From Chrysomallon squamiferum (Eukaryota > Mollusca > Gastropoda > Neomphalida > Peltospiridae), in assembly GCA_012295275.1 (NCBI GenBank), contig CM022674.1, forward strand, positions 5,511,436 through 5,541,435: a stretch of DNA of 30,000 nt. Reading direction: 5' to 3'. The stretch's first letter is position 1, and every line of letters begins with the position of its first letter. The notes under the pieces are model-generated. The model was not told the origin of the DNA, did no database searches, and worked only from the letters and a program-made list of their open reading frames with translations. Made by a program: the position numbers and the translations under genes. Positions 10,735 through 20,299 of this stretch are shown piece by piece.

Positions 10735-10911
10735 ATTAATACGCTAGGTGATACGCTGGGTAAATACTGGTGATACGATAGGTTAATACGCTACATGATA
10801 CGCTAGGCAAATATGTTAGGTGATACGCAAGGAAAATACGTTGGCGATACGATAGGTTAATACGTTAGGTGATACGCTAGGCAAATATGTTAGGTGATAC
10901 GCTAGGAAATT
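10735..10911 (+). repeat. Nested minisatellite: ~12-bp monomers in a 74-bp higher-order unit
   Basis: Monomers such as GATACGCTAGGT, AAATATGTTAGGT and TTAATACGTTAGGT follow one another. Two higher-order copies begin with the same GATACGATAGGTTAATACG (10772 and 10846), 74 bases apart. They then share an identical 32-base block. The second copy differs by a few substitutions and a 5-base deletion near its end. Confidence 0.8.
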
Positions 10912-11039
10912 GGCACAAGCAAAGGAACAACATTTTACATGAGATACAAATTAGATTCGAAATATATTATTATATACAAAATGACGTAAACAAATTTAAA
11001 AACTTTTAAGAGAAACGGGGAATACCAAGGAATGAATGA

Positions 11040-11215
11040 GTGATAAAACGAACGAACGAACGAATGAACGAACGATCGAATACAGGACGAATAAATGAAC
11101 GAATTTATGAATAAATAAAATAATGAATACGTTAACAAATAACTGAATAAACGAACGAATGAATAAACGAAACAGTGAGTAAATGAATGAAGGAACCAAC
11201 GAACGAATGAACGGA
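11040..11215 (+). repeat. Degenerate GAAC/GAAT tetranucleotide tract
   Basis: GAAC, GAAT and AAAT units with frequent substitutions. The Phe/Ser/Leu-rich frames on the minus strand are its translation. Confidence 0.75.
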
Positions 11216-11900
11216 TCGTTTGTTGCACGATATTTCACATTTTTTTTTATATTAATGAAAAATTAATGTCTTTCAACGGGTTCGTTAGTACACTGAATTT
11301 AGAAACGAAATCTGTTTCCATTTTTCCATTATTATATTATTATAAGTTATTATAAGTAATAAATACTACTATAGCCATGGTGTTTTGTATCTGTCTATAT
11401 CTGTATAATTGTATATTTAATAATAAAACAGTGTCTGTGATATCTCCTCTGTTATTACAAAAGCTTTCGGCATCAATGGCCACAAATGACGGTTAAGTTG
11501 CCATAACGTCTGACAAAGTTATTCTTCCAAGATAACTAGTTGAATTATTAGCTTTATTATAATTACTTTCTATTGTCGTCGTAGTAGGTGTTGTTAATAA
11601 TGATGATGATGATAATTTACCATGAAGAAGTTATTAATTGCTGCTGTTATGATGATGTTGAGAATGATAGCTTTGATGATGGTGCGATAGAGGTAGTTGT
11701 TATTCCTGATAATGATAATAATCATCACCATGATGATAAAATTTGATGATTATTATAGTCGGTGATGATTACGACCATCATTATAATCATCATATATTAT
11801 GATTCTTCACATTTCAAAACGGAGCTTTTCAACTGGAAAAACGTCTAAATTGCAAACTCAGTACACAATCAATTGAAAAAAAATCTTCCAAACAGAAATT
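11216..11900. other. AT-rich unique DNA with degenerate GAT/ATC repeats
   Basis: Imperfect GAT and ATC trinucleotides are scattered over 11590-11800. No gene was recognised. Confidence 0.5.
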
Positions 11901-12260
11901 ATTTTTTTTTTTTTTTTTTTTTACTTCCGTTGGTCATGACGTCAACTGTATTTATGCAAATTTGAAAAATTGTTTGCTCAACCGACCATCCAGACGTACT
12001 GTTACAACACACGCAAATTAGCAATATAGCCTTTTTAAACCAGGGTCATTACGGCATCTGTTAATGGCTCGAACTCTTTTGATAATTGTTCGCCTCGTTG
12101 GTCAGCTTTCTGCTCATTACCTTTGGCTGAATGACGCGGACGTTTCTGAAAGGACTCCGACAAGTTAACAGTTTTCATAAATCATTTTGTTTCTTTTTTA
12201 GCGCCCGTGCTTCTGTCTCGACGTTATTGAAATGGTTTTAACGGTCTTGCTTTTAATTAC
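11901..12260. other. Unique GC-balanced island with a perfect CRE
   Basis: After a 21-base T tract (11902-11922), TGACGTCA lies at 11937-11944. The next 280 bases are unique and repeat-free, as expected of conserved non-coding sequence, but no exon is evident. Conservation cannot be judged without a comparison. Confidence 0.3.
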
Positions 12261-12274
12261 CCTCTACAGTATTG

Positions 12275-13045
12275 CGTGATATTTTTTTTTTCTCTTATTT
12301 CTTTTTTTTTTTTTTTCTTTTATTTTTTTTTTCCCTTTTTCCCCGAATAGTCAAGGTTTATGAAACAGTCAAGGTTTAAAACCAGCTTTTTTTTTATTTT
12401 TGAGTAGAGAAGTTTCAGTCATAATAAAGCATTAAGTGTAATGCATTATTACGTTCTCTGTGATACTCAGGTGTGCGTTTCTTTTGTTGTCGAGTATAGA
12501 AAATGTTTGGTTAAATTGTACTTTCGTGCGTAACTCGACGCAAAACTGCTGGTTAAATGCGTTGTTAACTGAGTGAGGATAGACATGCGGACAGTTTTAC
12601 TTCTTAGGAACGTAAAATGTTTAAAGTTTTATTGGAATTAAATAGTTTTCAGTGGCAGTTTGTTTTACTGATTATCAAAATATAGATAATGATTTGTGTA
12701 GTGACGGATAAAAACCTTTAAAAATATATTTATTTATTTAGTTATTTTTTAGGGAGGTTTTTTGTTGTTTTTATTGTTCTTCTTCTTATGGGTTATTGCT
12801 GAGGGAGATTTTTATTTTTATTTTTATTTTTTTTTTCCTTTTCTTTTAAATTTTTTATTATTATTATTATTATTTTGGTTTGCCCTGTGCTTTTTTTATG
12901 ATTTGTTTTTATTTTTTTATTTATTTTTTTTTTTTTTTGCATTATGGTTGTATTATGGTTTCGTGTGGGGTTTTGTATTAAAGTCATGCATTATTTATTT
13001 ATTTATTTATTACATTTTGTTACGTTATTTTATAACGTCTTTTTA
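12275..13045. other. T-rich low-complexity blocks around AT-rich unique DNA
   Basis: T and C-poor tracts lie at about 12275-12345 and 12720-13015, with unique AT-rich sequence between. The Phe/Leu-rich + strand frame here is a translation of the T-rich tract. Confidence 0.7.
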
Positions 13046-13079
13046 AATGAAAATTACTGTCTTTTCATTGCTTTTAAAC

Positions 13080-13938
13080 AGTAATTCTGATTTAATCATA
13101 AGGAGAGCAACGACGAACATCTTATTCTAGCTGAAAGTAGTTTTTAAATTAACCTTCCCATATACACACAGAAACACGTGGATTTTAATAAAGTATGGAT
13201 CATTAGAAGGATCGAGAAAGAGTATTAATCTTGTTTTAGCCGAAATATTGAAAAACAGCAGTTGACTGGGGACGTAATTTGCCAATCCTTCAATACCGTA
13301 TACGAAATATTCAGGAGAGTTTTGTCTGGAACGGGAAACTGACCAAAAAGAAAGCATCGATCTTTCTTCAGACCATATCTCTCATGATATCTTCCAGTAA
13401 AAAGAATCCATCTCAAAACCATTTATTTTTTACTTCGGACATTGGAGACTACATTGGTTATAACGGGAAATAAGTCAATAGAACCCACCCACCCACCAAA
13501 AAATAATAAAATAACATTAACACGTGAACATCTAGCTCCAGATGATCTGCTCTCTCTCTCAGGAAACAGTTCAACGGGAAGGATCGATCGAGAAACCAAC
13601 GGCGGCGCCTCTGGCGAATACGTCATCTCGATTCCCATAAAGCGAAGAATATTTTCGAGCTGCAATATTCACGGCATACATGTGTCTTGAATGTGCAATT
13701 ACTGTGTTTACATGAACTGCTAAAGTGGATAGGTGATCGCGGATGAGCGCTTTTCTATTGGAAATGCAGGCAAATAATTGAAAACTCGATGTTTCCACCG
13801 ACGTGGCAAATTGTATTTTGGCTACTTGTAGCAGTAATGGCGTTTTCAGTGGCGAATCATTTCCAGCTTGTCATCAATCGCTATCTGCCTTTTTAACAAG
13901 ACTCTAAAAGTTTCCATTCAAACTCTAAAAGTTAGATT

Positions 13939-13940
<2 letters not shown>
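13080..13940. other. Unique repeat-free DNA upstream of the GPCR exon
   Basis: This is the longest repeat-free stretch near the GPCR and the likeliest place for its promoter or 5' non-coding exon. A CT-rich tract ending in CAG at about 13561-13562 resembles a splice acceptor, and ATAG followed by GTGATC at about 13730 is a weak donor. Neither is decisive. Several short frames on both strands (13127-13798) overlap one another, show no family similarity and are not called. Confidence 0.3.
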
Positions 13941-13942
<2 letters not shown>

Positions 13943-13977
<35 letters not shown>

Positions 13978-14280
13978 AAGAATCTTTGAAGTTTGAAAAG
14001 ATCGATTAATCCAGATTTATAAATAAATAAATAATTAAATAAAATAAAATAAAATAAAATAAGTAAATATTCGAAGTAATTAAATAATTAATTAAAAAAA
14101 ACATATATGACTACTATGATTACTTCAACTATTGCCGTTATTATTATTGCTATTACTACATTTCTACAATTACTGCTACTACTGTTATTCCTGCTGTTAC
14201 TATTACTACTCTTTTTACAACTGCCACTACTACTGCTACCATTGCAATATTACTATTACAATTACAGATGCTACTACTAT
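13943..14280. repeat. Poly(A) tract, AAAT repeats and degenerate TAC/TGC repeats
   Basis: A 33-base A run (13943-13975), AAAT/AAATA units (14022-14066) and imperfect TAC/TAT/TGC trinucleotides (14107-14280). They probably lie in the intron before the GPCR exon. Confidence 0.8.
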
Positions 14281-14591
14281 TATTATGCCTGTTTCTGCGT
14301 GTTATGTTCATTTTTTGTTTTTGCTTATGTAGTTAACCTTGTCTATATCCCTGGTTGACAGTATTGCGTAATTCAAAAAATTACTCTTTATTTTAATTTT
14401 ATATTATTTCATATCCTAATTACTGCTATCATTGTTGTTCTTGATCATGCTATCATTAATAATGATTATAGTTATTATATCCAAGATGATGGCTGAATAA
14501 CTATCAGTCACTGACAGTTCGTAGTTGTGTGGGAGGGAGGGAGACAGATGATGATAATGATGGCAACATAACTCTTGTAAAAAAACAAAAA

Positions 14592-14627
14592 AACTGATAA
14601 AACGTTTTCAATTTTTTATCTTTTCAG
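14592..14627 (+). promoter_or_regulatory. 3' splice acceptor before the GPCR exon
   Basis: A branch-like ACTGATAA (14593-14600), a pyrimidine-rich tract and TTTTCAG ending at 14627 form a good animal 3' splice site. It implies a 5' non-coding exon upstream, with the whole receptor encoded in the exon starting at 14628. Inferred from signals, not transcripts. Confidence 0.55.
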
Positions 14628-14629
14628 TA

Positions 14630-14635
14630 ATGTAA
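14630..14635 (+). promoter_or_regulatory. Minimal start-stop uORF (ATG-TAA)
   Basis: Three bases after the predicted exon start, ATG is followed directly by TAA, 15 bases before the receptor ATG and in the same frame. In an mRNA using the acceptor at 14627, this would be a start-stop element, a known class of translation-damping uORF. It applies only if the 14628 exon boundary is right. Confidence 0.4.
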
Positions 14636-14650
14636 CCAAAAACATCCAAA

Positions 14651-15859
14651 ATGGGGGACGCTGACATCAACGTTGCGACAACGAACCACACGGAGCCCAG
14701 AACGGAGGTGTACGCCGTCATGGGCATCCTCTCCGTCTTCGCCGTCACGGGCACGATCGGGAACGCGCTGGCGTTCTACGTGTTCTCCAGCCTGAAGAAC
14801 AAACTTACCTCGACCATCTTCATCCTCGCCTTGGCCGGCGTCGACTTCATCACCTGCCTTCTCACCATCCCCTACACGATGGCCATCGAGTATCTGGAGT
14901 TCAAGGTCGCCAACGACGCCGTCTGCAAGATCTACCACTTCCTCATCACGACGACAATCCCGTTCTCGGCGTTCATCATGGTGGCCATCGCAGTCGACCG
15001 CTACCTCTGCATCTGCCACCCGTTTCTGCACCTGATGACCATCAGGAGGGCGAGGGTCATCGTAGCATGTCTGTCCACGTTCGCTCTCACCCTGGGGGCG
15101 ACGGCCTGCATTCACTACACCGTCTACGAGACCATCAACGTCAAGGACGCCATGTCGGCGGGGGGCAACGACGTGGTGCTGGACGGCAACAGCTCGCACC
15201 CGGGCTACTCGGCGCTGATCGACGTCACGACCGCCGCCGTCAGCAACGGCTCGCTGCTGCCCGAGTTCAAGGAGATCTACACGGGCGTGTGCGTCACGAA
15301 GAAGACCATCATCCACCCGCTGTTCTTCGAGGTCTTCACGAAGATCTACTCGTCCTTCTTCGTCATCTGCTGCCTCATCGTCTTCGTCCTGTACAGCCTC
15401 ATCTACCGGTCCGTGATCGCGCAGCGCAAGAAGCGCCTGCGCATCAAGACGCAGAAGTGCTGCATGATCTGGGACACGGCCAACGTCGAGAACGAGCAGT
15501 CCGAGGTGACGGAGGCCCTCGAGCTCAACCATTCCGCCGCCAACGGCGAAATGCTCAAACCGATCCCGGGAGAGAACAACGCCCTCGACCCCAACCAGGT
15601 CGGGAGCAACTCCGCCAGGGCGCGCCTGGAGCGCATGCGCATAGCGAATATCAAAACGGCGGTGATGCTGTTTGTCGTGACGCTTGTTTTCATGGTTGCC
15701 TTTATGCCGGCGTGGTTGATGGTGCACCACATAATAACAATGCAGTTGGTGTTTTTCTACATGTACTTCGTCTACAACGTGGCCAACCCCATCATTTACG
15801 CTTTCATGAATAACACGTTCAGAATAGAGCTGAAGCGATTGTTTCATTGTGAGAATTAG
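14651..15859 (+). CDS. Rhodopsin-class GPCR, CCK/neuropeptide-receptor-like (402 aa)
   Basis: A complete seven-transmembrane receptor of the plasma membrane, probably peptide-gated and G-protein coupled. Landmarks in order: short N-terminus with sequon N12; TM1 about 21-44 with GN (N38); TM2 with D65 in the LALAGVD context; C92 at the top of TM3, pairing with C214 in a long second extracellular loop with sequons N180 and N199; D116-R117-Y118; a third intracellular loop of about 80 residues (253-332) opening with a basic patch; TM6 with P353; N379-P-x-x-Y383; and a short helix-8 tail with C400. The TM2-TM3 segment resembles cholecystokinin/orexin-type receptors most. Unusual: no Trp where TM4 normally has W4.50, Cys for P5.50 and Phe for W6.48. 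The start is fixed by an in-frame TAA 18 bases upstream, A at -3 and G at +4. Coding is intronless and very GC-rich at third positions. The exact ligand is unknown. Confidence 0.92.
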   Translation: MGDADINVATTNHTEPRTEVYAVMGILSVFAVTGTIGNALAFYVFSSLKNKLTSTIFILALAGVDFITCLLTIPYTMAIEYLEFKVANDAVCKIYHFLITTTIPFSAFIMVAIAVDRYLCICHPFLHLMTIRRARVIVACLSTFALTLGATACIHYTVYETINVKDAMSAGGNDVVLDGNSSHPGYSALIDVTTAAVSNGSLLPEFKEIYTGVCVTKKTIIHPLFFEVFTKIYSSFFVICCLIVFVLYSLIYRSVIAQRKKRLRIKTQKCCMIWDTANVENEQSEVTEALELNHSAANGEMLKPIPGENNALDPNQVGSNSARARLERMRIANIKTAVMLFVVTLVFMVAFMPAWLMVHHIITMQLVFFYMYFVYNVANPIIYAFMNNTFRIELKRLFHCEN

Positions 15860-15879
15860 TCACGTGGTGTTTTAGCTTC

Positions 15880-15908
15880 TTTTTTTTTTTTTTTATTTTT
15901 TTTTTTTA

Positions 15909-15962
<54 letters not shown>

Positions 15963-16300
15963 TTAATTTTCTTCCTACCTACGGTAGACAGTTGGTGCCA
16001 TATTTTCTTTTATTTCAAATGACGTATCCGTAAATGTGTTTCTTGTTGTTGTTATTGTTACTGTTACTGTTATTGTTATTATTATCATTATTATTGTCAT
16101 TTTTATTATTATAATTATTACTATTACTACTACTGCTACTATTACCACTACTAGTACTGTATCATTCACTATATATTATTATTACTACTACTGCTGCTAC
16201 AACTACTACTGCTACCACTACTACTATTGTACCATTGGCTACATACTATTATTACTACTACTACTACTTCTACTACTACTGCTACCACTACTACTACATC
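15880..16300. repeat. T-rich and (ATT)n block after the GPCR, with degenerate TAC repeats
   Basis: T tracts lie right after the stop, then about 18 ATT units (15909-15962), then imperfect GTT/ATT/TAC/TGC trinucleotides (16040-16300). They probably lie in the 3' UTR or just beyond. Confidence 0.85.
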
Positions 16301-16395
16301 ATTCGCTGTGCTATTTGGAAAGATTATCATCACCATCATCTTCATAACCATAATCACTATTATTATTATCATCATCGTCATCATCACCAGCACTA

Positions 16396-16487
<92 letters not shown>

Positions 16488-16520
16488 GTTATTGTTATTA
16501 TTATTATTATTATTATTACT
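16396..16520. repeat. (ATT)n microsatellite, about 40 units
   Basis: Nearly perfect ATT units with two GTT variants near the end. Ile-, Tyr- and Leu-rich frames over it are artefacts. Confidence 0.92.
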
Positions 16521-16585
16521 GTCCGCTATTTGGAACGATCGCTTACATCAGAACTGATATTGAATTGGATGTCGCTGTATCGGTG

Positions 16586-16595
16586 AATAAATAAA
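16586..16595 (+). terminator. Candidate poly(A) signal downstream of the GPCR
   Basis: Two overlapping AATAAA hexamers (16586-16591 and 16590-16595) lie in unique sequence about 730 bases after the stop. They are the first convincing hexamers after the ATT repeats. AATAAA is common by chance in AT-rich DNA, so the assignment is tentative. Confidence 0.3.
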
Positions 16596-16599
16596 CACG

Positions 16600-17660
16600 T
16601 TTCTGTTTAATCATATGTCGAAGTATTTACTTCTTCTTCTTTTTTTTTAATTTTTTTTTTTTTTTTTTTTTAATATCAACTGTTTGATTGACGATTCGAG
16701 AAAGGAAATGAGCTATCGAGTTTAATTCAGCTCTGTTGTCAGCCACAGAAAGGAGTAAAATTTAGAATGAAGGATTACGTGACAAACAAGAGTAAGAGAA
16801 AAAGAAACACAGAGAGAGAGAGAGAGGATGGAGGGGGAATTCAGAAAGAGAGCAGAGTACGTTATATGAAGAGTATAAAATACGTGATTTGAAGGGGGAT
16901 AAGGTACGCGTATGTGCGTGTGTGTGTGTGTGTGTGTGTCGTTAGTATAACTGGGTGGATAAAGAGAGAGTGTATGTATTTTGTACATGTAAGTGAGTGT
17001 ATTTCGGCAAATATGTATATTAATAAATTACTTGTTTAACAAAATTTATATTAAAACACGTTCAATTTCCACCAACCTGTACATTTTTGGAAAACTAGCA
17101 AATTAACGTTACCTAAATTTTTTTACAATATTTAAAATAAGATATTAATTTATGAATAAAAACAATGGAATAGCATTTTAGTCTTAAACTCTTTTTTTTT
17201 TTTTTTTTTTTCTGCACAGAAATCTACGAATGTTTGCATTATATATATATATATATATACCGTCTAACGTTTTTGTTGTTCGAAAGTTTACGTTAAACTT
17301 CGACGAGTGTTGATGTTTGGCTTGCATGGAAAAAGAAGAAATGGCACAAACGGTCTACCATACTTTCTTAAAATCAATAGAACGCACACTGTTCTAGTAA
17401 TACTAGTTGTGTTTTCTTCATGTGCTGAATAAAGTTTGCTTTTTATGCTAATACTCTGTGTTTGTTTTAATACGTGCAGCGTATGAATGTGTGTATGTAT
17501 GGATGTATATGTATGTATGTGCTCATGTGTATGCGTCATAATATAAGCATACAATAAGCACACATACATTCATACATATGTATATACACACAGACACATA
17601 CATACATACATAAATATATACATAATTATATACATTTTTTCCTTTGTTGATATTATTATT
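16600..17660. other. Unique DNA with small microsatellites
   Basis: Contains a T-rich tract (about 16642-16672), short GA (16808-16826) and GT (16915-16939) runs, a T tract near 17193-17211, TA units (17241-17259) and imperfect GTAT/ACAT units (17485-17620). No gene was recognised. Confidence 0.55.
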
Positions 17661-17661
17661 C

Positions 17662-17665
<4 letters not shown>

Positions 17666-17723
<58 letters not shown>
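17666..17723. repeat. (ATT)n microsatellite
   Basis: About 19 perfect TTA/ATT units. Confidence 0.93.
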
Positions 17724-17796
17724 GATCAATCGCACATAAATTAAGAAATCATTACTAACCTTGGTACCACAAAATTAAAATTGACTTCTAAAAAAA

Positions 17797-18103
17797 ATGC
17801 TTCTCAGTAAACTGTACAGAACAGTATGCGTCATTGTGATTATGACGTCATACACCTTAGGAACGTCATTCATTTCTGCGTGTCTTGACAGCACAATTTG
17901 TTTTTACCTTCGATGTTTTTGTGAATATGAGAAACATATTTCAGGTAATACTTTTCTGAACAATAACAACAACAAAACAACAATAATAATAAGCTTTTTC
18001 CTTCACAGATAAACTAATCGCTTTTTCTACAGCGCTGCCATATCTGCAGATATTCTCTAAAGATAGCTTAAGAAATTACCCTATTGCGTATACTGAAATA
18101 TAG
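17797..18103 (+). CDS. Possible tiny two-exon secreted-protein gene (80 or 72 aa)
   Basis: Exon 1 would be 17797-17944: ATG with A at -3, a basic start (K5, R8), a hydrophobic core of about 19 residues, then Cys at 29, 35, 40 and 42. This is what a signal peptide and a short Cys-bearing mature part look like. It ends at CAG followed by GTAATA (17945). Acceptors at 18008 (CTTCACAG) and 18032 (TTTTCTACAG, with CTAAT before it) lie 24 bases apart. Both keep the same frame through to TAG at 18101-18103. ATTAAA (18121-18126) follows 17 bases later. A perfect CRE lies inside exon 1. No family similarity was recognised. Without splicing, the frame stays open only to 18012. All parts are short and could be coincidence. 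Confidence 0.17.
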
Positions 18104-18900
18104 TTATTAATTTTTAAAGGATTAAAAAAAAAAAACGAAGTTCATAAATCATCCGATAGTTAGAAGGAAATAAAAAAAAAAAAAAAACGTAATAATAATA
18201 ATAATAATAACAACAACAATTTATAATTTTATTTTCTAGGAAAATATTGATTTCAAAGAAATTATAGTCATTAAGTTACCGTGATTTACATAATGACTGG
18301 AAACTAAATTATATATTAGTGTGTAACAACAACAAAAAAAAAATCGTTTACGTAACTTGTTAGTGAAATTGCTCACTATATGTTTGTCCTCCTATTTATC
18401 TCTCGTTCCGTCCTCATTATTCGTCCGTCGGTATTTCTGCCCATCTGTCTGTTTATCTTGTAATTATTTTTCTCGTCTGGTGTTAGTAAACTAAAAATAC
18501 CAGCAACACAGATAACTATTTAACAATTTCTTGGATATTTCAGTTTTCCTTTTTCTAAAAACCGTTCTGGAAACCTAATGAGTAATAATAGACAAGTTAT
18601 TTTTTAAAATGTCAAAAACTTAACGAAGCAACAGGAAACCGTAAAAAAAATAATAATAATAAAAAATAAATTTTGTCATCGATGGCAATTTTAGAAGAAA
18701 AATTAAAGAAAACTTTTTTTTTAATCAAATTTAAAGAAGAAGAAGAAGAAGAATTAATATATTCCATTGTAATTTGTGTAATTGTCCTTTTTTGATGTAA
18801 TAAATATATAAAAAGCTGAGGGTTTTTTTTTTTTTTCTCTCTCTGATTATTAAAACAATAACTGAAAATAAAAATGAAAAATAAAACCAGAATAGGAGCG
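18104..18900. other. AT-rich unique DNA
   Basis: A-rich tracts near 18124 and 18174, AAT units (18190-18208), GAA units (about 18738-18752) and a T tract (18823-18836). No gene was recognised. Confidence 0.5.
18121..18126 (+). terminator. Possible ATTAAA poly(A) signal
   Basis: The common variant hexamer lies 17 bases after the stop of the small candidate gene. It runs straight into an A tract, so it may only be part of that tract. Confidence 0.15.
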
Positions 18901-18904
18901 ATAT

Positions 18905-19023
18905 ATATGTGTGTATGTGTGTATGTGTGTCTGTGTGTGTGTATGTGTGTGTATGTAAATATATATACATATACATACATATTATATTCATACACACACA
19001 CATATGTGTATATGTTTGCATAT

Positions 19024-19122
<99 letters not shown>

Positions 19123-19165
19123 TAAATACCTAGAAACATACACACATATACAAACATATGTACGT
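18905..19165. repeat. GT/GTAT tract then (GATA)n microsatellite
   Basis: Imperfect GTGTAT and ACAT units flank a perfect TAGA/GATA run of about 24 units (19025-19122). Confidence 0.93.
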
Positions 19166-19240
19166 ATATATACACACATATACATTTAAAATCAATAATT
19201 TAACACAAAGCCCAACCAACAGTAAGATTTATATATATAT

Positions 19241-19273
19241 ATATTGTTGTTGTTGTTGTTGTTGTTGTTGTTA
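19241..19273 (+). repeat. (GTT)n microsatellite
   Basis: About nine perfect TTG/GTT units. Confidence 0.9.
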
Positions 19274-19439
19274 TTACTTAACCCAAATTTTTAATTTTAT
19301 AACATGGCACAATGATCTTTAAGAGAAATATCCTAACGATCCATACATTTTTTTTTTTTTTTTTCTGTTCAGTATAATGTCATTAAAAAATCTTTATTAC
19401 AGCTAAAAGGTTTAACAAGTTAGCGCAGTCTTGTAAAGC

Positions 19440-19720
19440 TAACAGCACCAACACCTTTAAATATTAGCTTTTCAGCCCGTCCCTTCCCATTTGTTTACTT
19501 CGGACTGCACCAATTGTCTGTTCACAATTCGGGCGCGTTTCAGAAACGTGTTCGCTCATAACAGGGCCTCGTTTTGATAACGCGCGCGCCTCCGATCGGT
19601 AATCGGTTTCGATTTGCGTAAAAAACATGTACGAACATGCGGTCGGCGAAGTTGGTTTTAAAGTTTATGACGCGATCGATGACGACGTTCTGTCCAGAAC
19701 AAGTCGTTGCTGTCTGCTAT
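19440..19720. other. CpG-bearing unique island, no exon identified
   Basis: Repeat-free, GC-balanced DNA with many CpG dinucleotides, including a GCGCGCGCC run near 19580 and a small inverted repeat CCGAT..ATCGG. This composition sets it apart from its AT-rich flanks and would fit a conserved regulatory element. No open frame or splice signal stands out. Confidence 0.3.
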
Positions 19721-19892
19721 GAAGAGAAACAGACAATAGTGAAAGAAAGAGAGAAAGAAAAAAATTTACTTTTTTAAAAACAAAAAAAAAAAAAAAAAAA
19801 AAAATCAATGCGCCAGCAACAGACAGCTCGTAAAGGCAAAAGATGTAAAGATTTAAAATAGATTCAAAGATAATTTTAAAATATTAAGCAAA

Positions 19893-19924
<32 letters not shown>

Positions 19925-20139
19925 GGATTTAGACGGTAAATAAGGTTAAATACATTTTTTTCATACATGACTTCCATTTCTGAAAGCTAAGATTAAAACT
20001 ATCTCAATCAAATAAATGTCTTTTAAATTTTTTTTTTTTTCCATTCTAATGTAACTCTTTCAAAATAAGGTTGGGCAAAAATCAGAAATGAAATCTCTGC
20101 AGAGATAATACGATCCAAACCTCCTTTTGACTTCATAAC
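19721..20139. other. AT-rich DNA with A and T tracts
   Basis: An A tract at about 19782-19804, a T tract at about 19899-19921 and a T tract near 20030. Nothing else was recognised. Confidence 0.55.
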
Positions 20140-20299
20140 ATTTTTGTTCACACACCGCAATAAAGTAGAAATTAGTCAAAGTCTGCGAAAAGAAAATGAA
20201 TTATTCCGTATTCGCTTCTGTTTGACCGCCAAAACAAACACAGTCTGCGCTCAAATTACCCTCCAGAATTGGTTCGGCCAATATTTTCCTTTTATCTGC

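Noticed and set aside
13606-13620. Third CTCF-like site near GGCGGCGCCTCTGG
   Set aside because: It does not fit the AGRKGGCRS core in either orientation.
13127-13798. Overlapping short frames on both strands upstream of the GPCR
   Set aside because: They compete with each other, mostly start at TTG or GTG, and resemble nothing. The area is better seen as non-coding upstream DNA.
14624-15847. 407-codon minus-strand frame and 248-codon + frame over the GPCR
   Set aside because: They are shadows of the GC3-rich receptor frame: rich in Arg, His, Asp and Val, without family similarity, and the true frame has clear GPCR motifs.
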